The position numbers and the translations under genes are program-made. A DNA stretch of 6,173 nt. Source: Deltaproteobacteria bacterium (GTDB lineage Bacteria > Myxococcota > Myxococcia > SLRQ01). The notes below the pieces were generated by a model, which ran no database searches, was not told where the DNA came from, and was given only the letters and a program-made list of their open reading frames with translations. This document shows positions 1 through 6,173 of the stretch, one piece after another (the stretch's first letter is position 1; the number at the start of each line of letters is the position of its first letter). The DNA lies in assembly GCA_007128675.1 (NCBI GenBank), contig SKWY01000359.1, positions 1-6,173 on the forward strand, written 5' to 3'.

Positions 1-3000
1 CTCGGCGGCGAGGACGGCGCGGACGCCCTCCCCCGCTACGCCCGCGAAATCTTCGGCGAGATCTTCGACCAGGACGCCGTCATCACCGAAGAACGCCAGG
101 ACGTCCGCACCTTCCTCCAGGGCCCCGGCACAGGCCCCGGCGACGCCGACGAGCTCTTCGATCACCTCCCCGACGCCAGCGACCTCCCGCTCCTCGACCC
201 CACCCGCAGCGCCGACCCCGAACGCTGGCTCGCCCGGCAGATCCCCCTGTGGTTCGGCACCGACGAGCTCCCGCCCGCCCGCCGCGGCGAGCCAACTCCC
301 GCCCGCGGCACCGACGCCTGGCGCACCACCCTCGGCCTCCACCTGCGCCGTCACACCACCTTCCGCGCGCTGCTCCATGCCCTCGACGGCCGCGCCCGCT
401 CGCTCCCCGACCTCGTCCAGCACCTCGGCCGAGCCCGCGCCGCCTGGCGCGAGGAACCCGAGCTCGGCGCCCTCGCCCTCACCAGCCTCCTCGCCCTCGT
501 CGCCCACGCCCGCGACCCCGCCAGCGAGACCCCGGAACAGGCCGCCCGCCGCAAGGAAGGCGGCGAAGCCCCGACCCTCACCCGCCTTGTCGACCTGCGC
601 ATCCAGCTCTGGCAGCGCGAGCTCGCCCGCATGGTCGCCACCGTCGGACACCGCCCGCAGCTCCGGCACTCCGACGACCTCCCCCGCGAGGAACGCCGCC
701 GGCACCTCCCCCTCGTGCACTGCCGCGAATGCGGTGCCATGGGCTGGGTCACCCGCATCGACCCCGACAACCCCCGCAAGCTCCGCACCGACACCCAGTC
801 CATCTACCGGGACTTCTTCGCCGGGCGCGACGCCGTGCAGTTCCTCTTCCCCGCCGCCGCACGCCCCGCCCACGACCCCGCCTGGCGCCACCACCCCGTC
901 CGGACCCTCGACACCGCCACCCTCCAGATCCTCGACGATGGCGACACCCCCCGCGGTGACCCGCTCGCGATCGTCAGCAGCCCGAACCACCGCTCCACCC
1001 CCCGCGGACGCGAACTCTCCCGCGACTGCCCCTTCTGCAGCGCCAGCGACAGCCTCACCCTCGTCGGCTTTCGCGCCGCCACCCTCACCAGCGTCCACAT
1101 CGACCAGCTCTTCGCCTCCCCCTTCAACACCGACCGCAAGCTCCTCACCTTCTCCGACTCCGTCCAGGACGCCGCCCACCGCGCCGGGTTCTTCGGCGCC
1201 CGCACCTGGCGCAAGAACCTGAGGACCGCGCTTCAGCAGACCATCGATCAGAATGGCTACTTTGCCTCTCTCGATACGCTGACCAACCGCTTCATCGACT
1301 ACTGGCGCGGCGAGGGCCGTATGGACGAATCGACCTTCGTTTGCACCTTCCTCGCGCCGGACATGCTCTGGATGCACGACTTCGACGCCCTTCAGAAGCA
1401 CGGGCGGCTACCGGAAGGCTCCGGCCTGCTTCGCGACATCAGGCGCCGGCTCCAGTGGGAGATTTACGCCGAGCTTGGACTGCAGGCCCGCATAGGTCGC
1501 TCCCTTCCCCGGGCCGGGACGGCGGTGGGCGAGGTAGACCAGAGGCTCCTGAATCGAGCCATCGACATCCTGCACGAGAAGCTGCGGAACGAGCTGGGTT
1601 GGAGCGTGGAGCCCTCTCGAGGCCAACTCGCGGCGTTCGTCTCGGGAATGCTCCTGCGCCTCTTGGAGGGCGGGGGCGTGCTGCACTCCGAGATTCCAGA
1701 GTGCTTCGTCCACACGGCGGGCAAGGACACCCACGTGTTCAGGCGCCGGGAGTACCTTCCACGGTATGGGCCCAAGAGCCGCTTACCGACCTTCGTCGTC
1801 GACAGGCCGCGTCAGGGCTCTTTCGCCTACTATGGGGAAGGTTGGCACCAGCGCTGGTTCGAGGTGGCCCTGGCATCGCGCAAGGCGCTCTCGCATGACG
1901 CACGTGACGTGTATCCGATGGTTCTCTCCGTTCTCGTCGATTCAGGCGTGCTGGATGTTCGAACCATTCGCAACGGTGTCTCCTTATGGGGGCTTCGGCC
2001 CGAGGCGCTTGGTGTGACCGCCGAGGTGACGCGCGTTCGATGTAGCCGGTGCAGTCGTTCGTCCTCTCTTTCAAGGGAGGCGGCCGGCGCTCTCGAGGGC
2101 TCGCCGTGCTTGTCCGCGAGGTGCGGCGGCGTGCACACTCTGGTTCCCCATGACCCTGAAGGCTACTTCGCCAAGCTCTATCGCGGCGGCGATGTCATAC
2201 GCATCTTTGCCAACGAGCACACGGGCCTGCTCGAGCGCGAGGAACGAGAGGATCTGGAAGCCCGTTTCAAGGCCGAGGAGCACGCTCGAAAGCCCTGGTA
2301 CCCCAACCTCCTCTCATGCACTCCAACCCTGGAGATGGGCATCGACATCGGTGATTTGTCCTCCGCGATCATGTGCTCCATTCCGCCGAGCCAGACGAAT
2401 TACTTGCAACGCGTCGGCCGGGCGGGACGAAGGGACGGCAACGCCCTCATCCTTGCCGTAGCCAACGCTAGGAATCACGACCTCTTTTTTTACGGCTCAC
2501 CCGAGGAGATGATCACCGGCGAGATATCTCCGCCAGGCATATACCTCGATGCCTCCGAGGTGCTTGCGCGCCAGCTCCTCGCTTTCTGCCTCGACAGATG
2601 GGCCGTCAGCGGCATCGGGGACGCAGCTCTTCCACCAACGCTAAAGGAGGTCTTCGACAACCTGACTTCCCAGAACGCCTCGCGCTTCCCACGCTCCTTC
2701 CTTCGCTTCATGGAAGACAACGAGGCAGGCCTGCTCTCGGAGTTTCTCGAGCTATTCGGCGACGACATCACCCCGGAGACCCAGGACCGCATTGCCGAGC
2801 TAATGCGCGGTGGTGAGGAAGGCTCTCTCACCTGGAGGGTTTCGGAGGCGCTGCACGAGGAAGCGCAGCACCGCGAGCAGCTTCGGAAGAGGCACGCACG
2901 TTTGCTCCGGCTCATACGGAGTGCGGAGAAGAACCCTCTTCCGGAAGGGGAAAAACAAGAGGAGCGGGAGGACGAGCTGAAGCAGGAACGGGGCGCGATA

Positions 3001-5595
3001 CGCTCCTTGATGAAGAGCCTGGAGAAGAAGCACACGCTCGAGATGCTCACCGACGCCGGCCTCATCCCAAACTATGCCTTTCCCGAAGCGCCGGTTCGGC
3101 TGAAGAGCATCATCTTCCGCAAGAAGAAGAACCCGAAGGCCAAGGAGAGGGCTTACGATAGCTGGACATACGAGTATGGCCGACCAGCGGCGGCGGCCAT
3201 TGCCGAGCTTGCTCCGGAGAGCAGCTTTTACGCCCGAGGACGGCAGGTGCGGGTCGACCAGGTAGACCTGCACGAGAAGCCCGAGACTTGGCGCTTTTGC
3301 GACGCTTGCAGCTATACGGAGCGAGATCGAGCCGAGGGCAGCTCGCAGGGCTGCCCCATGTGCGGGAGCCCCGTGTGGGCCGACGCGGGGCAGACCCACC
3401 CCGTCCTCCGGCTACGTCAGGTATACTCCAACAGCTCAGACAGACAGAGCCGTCTCGCCGATGATAGGGACGAGAGAGTTCCTCGCTTCTTCCTGCGCCA
3501 GTTACACATCAACTTCAAGGACCATGACCGAGCTGGCGCCTGGCTCATCGACGACGAGTCGCCCTTCGGCTTCGAACTCTTGGTTAAGGCGACCTTCCGC
3601 GAGATCAACTTTGGCGAGCACACCGACAACGGCCCCGACGTAAGCATCGGAGGCCGTGCGGCTGTGCGCCGGGGCTTCGTCATCTGTAAGTCCTGCGGCA
3701 AGGTGCAGCGGGACGGGCACGAGCCACTACACGCGCCATGGTGCGGGTCGAGAGACAAGGGGTCCGGCAAGGATCTCACATCATGCGTGTATCTCTATCG
3801 AGAGTTCGCGTCGGAGGCGCTGCGTCTCCTTCTCCCCATCGCCGAGTTCGGCACAAACAAGAAGCTTCAATCCTTCGACGCCGCCTTCCAGCTTGGGCTA
3901 CGCGAGAAGTTCGGTGGGCGTGTCGACCATCTACGGACGGCGGTGGACTCCGAACCGGTGCCGGATGCTCCCATGCGCAAGCAGTTTCTGGTGCTATTCG
4001 ATACCGTCCCGGGTGGCACCGGCTACCTTCGTGATCTTGTGCGCGACCCTCGAGGCTTGTTCGAAGTGCTGGAGCTTGCGATGAACCGCCTGAAGAGCTG
4101 CGCCTGCGCCTCGGATGAAGAACGAGACGGCTGCTACCGTTGCCTCTTCGCATACCGGCACAGCTACGACATGCCCGAGACCTCTCGCAAGGAGGCACTC
4201 GACGTCATCGGCGGCATTCTCGGCAGGCAAGAGAAGCTCACGAAGGTGAAGTCCATTGGTGATGTCAGTGTAAAAGGGCTCATCGAGAGCGTGCTCGAAG
4301 CGCGCTTCATCGAGGCATTGCGGAGGCTCGGAGACGAGCAGCGCACCTCCCGGCTGGAGAAGTCGATGGTTCGGGGCAAGCCCGGCTACACGTGGCGTCT
4401 TGGTGACAGGACCTGGTTCATCGAACCCCAACGCGAGATTTCGGTACGAGGCGACAGCGTCGGCGTCCCGATGCGCATAGATTTCGTGCTGGAACCGGGC
4501 CCCGAGGCACGTCGCGAGGGTGAGCGTGAAGTAGCGGTCTTCTTGGATGGCTGGCAGTATCACAAGGATCGCATCGGCCTCGACATGCTCCAACGAATGG
4601 CGCTTCTCGCGAGCGACCGCTTCGACGTCTGGTCCCTGACCTGGGACGACATCGAGCCGGCGGCCGAGGGCAAACCAGATTATCAACCGCCCGAGCCCCT
4701 GCTGCCGGAGCCGTCCGCGGTGGCCGGTATCTCGGGCCGGCTGAAAGGCCTCGAACGATGGTTGACCGAGCCATCGTTCAAAGTCTTTGCCGCGAGGATA
4801 GCCGGGGATATTTCTCGGGCAAAGTGGCGTCAACTCGGTTATCTCACCCTCTTCAGCCAGCTCCAAGAGCTTTCAGAGACATGCGTCGATGAAAGCTCCG
4901 AGGTGATCGACCGCCTCGCCCCTGAAGCAGCCAAGGTTTGGCTGCGGGCGCCGCTAGCGGCAGGTAACGCCGGGCGGCTGTGGATGCCCGAGCCTGACCG
5001 GCCTTGCACGCTCCTACTCGCCGTGGACAAGGCGGATGCACGGGCGGACTTCGCATCGCTGGACGGCAAGTCTACCGGCACACCGCGGCGCGAGACCGCT
5101 CTTCGCATCCTTGCCTGTCTCCACGACGAGGTTGTGCGAGACGAGAGGTCACTTCGAGATACGTGGCGCAGGTTCCTCTGGCTTTCCAACCTCGTTCAGG
5201 CTTTGTCGAGGCCGTGGCTAGTAACCGACCGCGGCCGCGATACTCTCGACTTCTTGCCTCTGGCGATGCTTTATGATCCTCACCCGGCGCATGGTGTTGC
5301 CCACGGACCCTGGTCGGAGGTGCTCGAAGAGATCTCCGGGGACTACAGACCGCTGGTCGATACACTTATGACCCGTGGCATTCGGCCACCCGAGGTAGGC
5401 ATGGAGCTTCCTGATGAGCACGGCCGGGCCACTGAGGCCGAGGCCGAACTGGCGTGGTCCGACGAAGAGGTGGCCGTACTGGAACCCGACCAGAAGGAGC
5501 GTTGCTCCAACGTATGCAGTGGCTGGCGCTTATTCGTCCGAGAGGAGGTCGAGGCGAAGCCCGACGTTCTCATCGAGGCCATCGAGAAGGCATGA
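1..5595 (+). CDS. Giant DUF1998-class DEAD/DEAH helicase with Vsr-like nuclease domain, Druantia DruE-like (5' partial)
   Basis: Likely an ATP-driven DNA or RNA translocase that processes foreign nucleic acid. The frame is open from base 1, so the true start and helicase motifs I-III lie upstream; ATG 631 is internal. Counting residues from base 1: residues 13-40 match the end of a first RecA domain (EIFGEIFDQDAVITEER). Cysteine pairs C241/C244 and C343/C346 follow. Motif IV is LLTFSDSVQDAAHRAGFF at 381-398. A ~390-residue insertion carries C681, C684, C703, C708. Motif V is TPTLEMGIDIG at 774-784 and motif VI is QRVGRAGRR at 803-811. A charged coiled coil spans ~945-1018. Further cysteines are C1100, C1103, C1118, C1121 and C1229, C1232, C1248, C1262. 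DUF1998 shows DTVPGGTGYL (1334-1343) and C1367, C1369, C1378, C1381. A Vsr/DUF559-like fold covers ~1425-1535 (E1433, IEPQ 1474-1477, D1494, DGWQYH 1516-1521). The last ~300 residues are unrecognised. Helicase/DUF1998 class is firm; the Druantia link is inferred from size and domain order. Codon use changes abruptly near base 1215. Confidence 0.9.
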   Translation, partial: LGGEDGADALPRYAREIFGEIFDQDAVITEERQDVRTFLQGPGTGPGDADELFDHLPDASDLPLLDPTRSADPERWLARQIPLWFGTDELPPARRGEPTPARGTDAWRTTLGLHLRRHTTFRALLHALDGRARSLPDLVQHLGRARAAWREEPELGALALTSLLALVAHARDPASETPEQAARRKEGGEAPTLTRLVDLRIQLWQRELARMVATVGHRPQLRHSDDLPREERRRHLPLVHCRECGAMGWVTRIDPDNPRKLRTDTQSIYRDFFAGRDAVQFLFPAAARPAHDPAWRHHPVRTLDTATLQILDDGDTPRGDPLAIVSSPNHRSTPRGRELSRDCPFCSASDSLTLVGFRAATLTSVHIDQLFASPFNTDRKLLTFSDSVQDAAHRAGFFGARTWRKNLRTALQQTIDQNGYFASLDTLTNRFIDYWRGEGRMDESTFVCTFLAPDMLWMHDFDALQKHGRLPEGSGLLRDIRRRLQWEIYAELGLQARIGRSLPRAGTAVGEVDQRLLNRAIDILHEKLRNELGWSVEPSRGQLAAFVSGMLLRLLEGGGVLHSEIPECFVHTAGKDTHVFRRREYLPRYGPKSRLPTFVVDRPRQGSFAYYGEGWHQRWFEVALASRKALSHDARDVYPMVLSVLVDSGVLDVRTIRNGVSLWGLRPEALGVTAEVTRVRCSRCSRSSSLSREAAGALEGSPCLSARCGGVHTLVPHDPEGYFAKLYRGGDVIRIFANEHTGLLEREEREDLEARFKAEEHARKPWYPNLLSCTPTLEMGIDIGDLSSAIMCSIPPSQTNYLQRVGRAGRRDGNALILAVANARNHDLFFYGSPEEMITGEISPPGIYLDASEVLARQLLAFCLDRWAVSGIGDAALPPTLKEVFDNLTSQNASRFPRSFLRFMEDNEAGLLSEFLELFGDDITPETQDRIAELMRGGEEGSLTWRVSEALHEEAQHREQLRKRHARLLRLIRSAEKNPLPEGEKQEEREDELKQERGAIRSLMKSLEKKHTLEMLTDAGLIPNYAFPEAPVRLKSIIFRKKKNPKAKERAYDSWTYEYGRPAAAAIAELAPESSFYARGRQVRVDQVDLHEKPETWRFCDACSYTERDRAEGSSQGCPMCGSPVWADAGQTHPVLRLRQVYSNSSDRQSRLADDRDERVPRFFLRQLHINFKDHDRAGAWLIDDESPFGFELLVKATFREINFGEHTDNGPDVSIGGRAAVRRGFVICKSCGKVQRDGHEPLHAPWCGSRDKGSGKDLTSCVYLYREFASEALRLLLPIAEFGTNKKLQSFDAAFQLGLREKFGGRVDHLRTAVDSEPVPDAPMRKQFLVLFDTVPGGTGYLRDLVRDPRGLFEVLELAMNRLKSCACASDEERDGCYRCLFAYRHSYDMPETSRKEALDVIGGILGRQEKLTKVKSIGDVSVKGLIESVLEARFIEALRRLGDEQRTSRLEKSMVRGKPGYTWRLGDRTWFIEPQREISVRGDSVGVPMRIDFVLEPGPEARREGEREVAVFLDGWQYHKDRIGLDMLQRMALLASDRFDVWSLTWDDIEPAAEGKPDYQPPEPLLPEPSAVAGISGRLKGLERWLTEPSFKVFAARIAGDISRAKWRQLGYLTLFSQLQELSETCVDESSEVIDRLAPEAAKVWLRAPLAAGNAGRLWMPEPDRPCTLLLAVDKADARADFASLDGKSTGTPRRETALRILACLHDEVVRDERSLRDTWRRFLWLSNLVQALSRPWLVTDRGRDTLDFLPLAMLYDPHPAHGVAHGPWSEVLEEISGDYRPLVDTLMTRGIRPPEVGMELPDEHGRATEAEAELAWSDEEVAVLEPDQKERCSNVCSGWRLFVREEVEAKPDVLIEAIEKA
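1186..1230. other. Sharp codon-usage and composition junction inside gene 1
   Basis: Hand counts of third codon positions show C in 86, G in 9, A in 2 and T in 3 of the 100 codons at 901-1200. For the 100 codons at 1201-1500 the counts are C 49, G 33, A 5, T 13. The last stretch of near-pure C-ending codons ends at about AAC 1216-1218; CTG, AGG, GCG, CTT, GAT and AAT then appear at once. The junction lies within 30 bases after the end of conserved helicase motif IV, and the reading frame is unbroken. This marks a composition boundary, not a gene boundary. Its cause may be recombination or chimeric assembly. Confidence 0.75.
4753..4779. repeat. Intragenic inverted repeat, 9-bp perfect stem
   Basis: GAACGATGG (4753-4761) and CCATCGTTC (4771-4779) are exact reverse complements around a 9-base loop. 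They lie inside gene 1, in the segment after the nuclease-like domain. No T-run follows, so it is not a terminator. One such stem in 6 kb could arise by chance. Confidence 0.4.
4927..4945. repeat. Intragenic inverted repeat, 8-bp perfect hairpin with 3-base loop
   Basis: GCAGCCAA (4927-4934) and TTGGCTGC (4938-4945) pair exactly around GGT. The hairpin is inside gene 1, five bases before another palindrome. No U-tract follows. Confidence 0.4.
4950..4961. repeat. 12-bp perfect palindrome GCCGCTAGCGGC
   Basis: The 12 bases read the same on both strands and lie inside the 3' part of gene 1, just after the 4927-4945 hairpin. Short GC-rich palindromes are common at this base composition, so a function is not shown. 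Confidence 0.3.
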
Positions 5596-5621
5596 ACGCC
5601 TATTTGAAGAAAGGGAGCTGA
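5592..5621 (+). other. Nine-codon mini reading frame linking the two genes
   Basis: ATG 5592 overlaps the stop of gene 1 as ATGA. It reads nine codons (MNAYLKKGS) to a TGA that directly abuts the ATG of the second gene in the same frame (TGAATG). No well-spaced ribosome binding site precedes it. It could act in translational coupling, or be a relic of an earlier start of the second gene, or be chance. I do not call it a gene. Confidence 0.25.
5611..5617 (+). promoter_or_regulatory. Ribosome binding site of the RelE-fold gene
   Basis: AAGGGAG lies 4 bases before ATG 5622 and closely resembles the AAGGAGG consensus. Together with the in-frame TGA immediately before the ATG, it settles the start of the second gene. 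The site lies in the 26-base gap after gene 1. There is no room for a promoter in that gap, so the second gene is probably co-transcribed with the first, with any promoter upstream of the window or inside gene 1. Confidence 0.7.
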
Positions 5622-6173
5622 ATGGCAGCCCTCGAACGAACATTCAGAGTCGCAATCTTCGATCAGTTCTTGGACAGCTTTGCGCGAATTCCACGCGCCC
5701 AACAGAAAAAGGTCAACAAGTTTCTACGCAACTTTCGTGAGAACCCGACGGCACCATCGATCAACTACGAAAAGATTGCGTCTTTCACCGATCCAAAGCT
5801 TCGAACTGTGCGCATCGACGGTGGCTATCGAGCAGTAATCCTCAAGCCTGACAAGGGCAACGTCTTCGTGCTGCTATGGGTCGACAATCACGACGAGGCT
5901 ATGGCGTGGGCCCGCAACAAGAGGGTCGAGGTCCATCCCGAGACGGGAGGCTTGCAGGTCTTTACGGCAGATGCCGAAGCGACTCCGGATAGGAAGGTGA
6001 AGCGAGTTGACGAACACCGGCTGAAGGCGCATGGCGATGAGGAGCGGTCTTGGGACAAAGTCAAGGGATCGGATGCTTCGCGGCTAGAGCCCAGCTCGAA
6101 AGAGCCACCCGAGATGCTTCGGCCGCTCTTCGCGGACCTGCCCGAGGAGCAGATACTGGCGCTTGGCGTACCC
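5622..6173 (+). CDS. RelE/ParE-fold N-terminal domain protein, probable UvrD-like helicase (3' partial)
   Basis: There are 184 codons with no stop before the window edge. The start is well fixed: a stop codon (TGA 5619-5621) sits directly before the ATG in the same frame, and an AAGGGAG ribosome binding site lies 4 bases upstream. Residues ~7-100 resemble the RelE/ParE/HigB toxin fold: a helical part with IPRAQQKKVNKFL (23-35), NPTAPSINYEKI (41-52), then strands LRTVRIDGGYRAVIL (60-74) and VFVLLWVDNHDEAMAWA (81-97), like the 'R..R.g.YR' and 'vL...H' patterns of RelE proteins. Residues ~115-168 form a charged, probably flexible linker. The end, LFADLPEEQILALGVP (169-184), recalls a short helical segment that precedes the ATPase core in proteins annotated as UvrD-helicase with this N-terminus. 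That is recall of the family; no Walker A is inside the window. It lies 26 bases after gene 1, probably in the same operon. A free-standing RelE-type toxin is less likely because the frame continues far beyond the ~100-residue toxin length. Confidence 0.82.
   Translation, partial: MAALERTFRVAIFDQFLDSFARIPRAQQKKVNKFLRNFRENPTAPSINYEKIASFTDPKLRTVRIDGGYRAVILKPDKGNVFVLLWVDNHDEAMAWARNKRVEVHPETGGLQVFTADAEATPDRKVKRVDEHRLKAHGDEERSWDKVKGSDASRLEPSSKEPPEMLRPLFADLPEEQILALGVP

Noticed and set aside
249..1222. Overlapping plus-strand frames rich in Pro, Arg and Ser at 249-959 and 377-1222
   Set aside because: These are products of the extreme C bias of the real frame; their protein composition is low-complexity and no domain is visible.
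2490..3065. 191-codon antisense frame, Ser/Arg-rich
   Set aside because: It is a shadow of the coiled-coil coding region on the plus strand, with low-complexity composition.
4753..4779. Rho-independent terminator
   Set aside because: A stem is present but no T-run follows it, and it lies deep inside an intact gene.
3994..4866. 290-codon antisense frame on the minus strand
   Set aside because: It lies wholly opposite conserved DUF1998 and nuclease-like coding sequence. Long antisense frames are expected in GC-rich genes, and no motif or ribosome binding site supports it.
631..5595. Taking ATG 631 as the start of the large gene
   Set aside because: The same frame is open back to base 1 with the same C-ending codon pattern. 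The upstream residues match the end of a helicase RecA domain, so the start lies outside the window.
5596..5621. Promoter for the second gene
   Set aside because: The gap is only 26 bases and holds the ribosome binding site; no -35/-10 pair can be placed there.
5622..6173. Stand-alone RelE toxin gene of a toxin-antitoxin pair
   Set aside because: The frame runs well past the usual toxin length and off the window, and no antitoxin-sized gene lies next to it in the visible sequence.

Overview
The window holds two plus-strand genes, both cut by its ends. They look like part of a GC-rich bacterial anti-phage defence island. The first is a giant helicase open from base 1 to the stop at 5593-5595 (1,864 residues visible, N-terminus missing). 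The second starts at 5622 and runs off the right edge (184 residues visible). No RNA genes, mobile elements or CRISPR arrays are seen. The only non-coding stretch is the 26-base gap 5596-5621, which carries the second gene's ribosome binding site.

Gene 1 is a superfamily-2 DEAD/DEAH-type helicase of the large DUF1998 class, the class that includes Druantia DruE and, more distantly, DISARM DrmA/DrmB and MrfA-type proteins. From left to right one can see: the tail of the first RecA domain, a linker with a cysteine cluster, helicase motif IV, a large insertion of about 390 residues with another cysteine cluster, motifs V and VI, a charged coiled coil, two further cysteine clusters, a DUF1998 zinc module, a Vsr/DUF559-like nuclease-fold domain, and a C-terminal region I do not recognise. 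Gene 2 begins with a RelE/ParE-fold domain joined to a charged linker. From memory of the family I expect this to be the N-terminus of a UvrD-like (SF1) helicase, but no helicase motif lies inside the window. The short gap and shared direction suggest one transcript, so the pair would be a helicase-nuclease plus a RelE-fold/helicase partner acting on foreign DNA. That function is inference.

The most striking signal is compositional. Up to about base 1215, gene 1 has third codon positions that are overwhelmingly C (86 of 100 codons in 901-1200). Just after the conserved motif IV the pattern drops sharply (49 of 100 in 1201-1500) with no break in the reading frame. GC in sampled 60-base lines goes from about 73-77% (start of gene 1) to about 62% (middle) to about 47-55% (start of gene 2). 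Either the gene is a natural mosaic formed by recombination in a conserved block, or the contig is chimeric there.

Organism: the high GC and the GCC/CTC/CGC/CCC codon preference of the left part fit a high-GC group such as Myxococcota, Planctomycetota or high-GC Pseudomonadota. The sequence alone does not decide, and the right part may be recently acquired.
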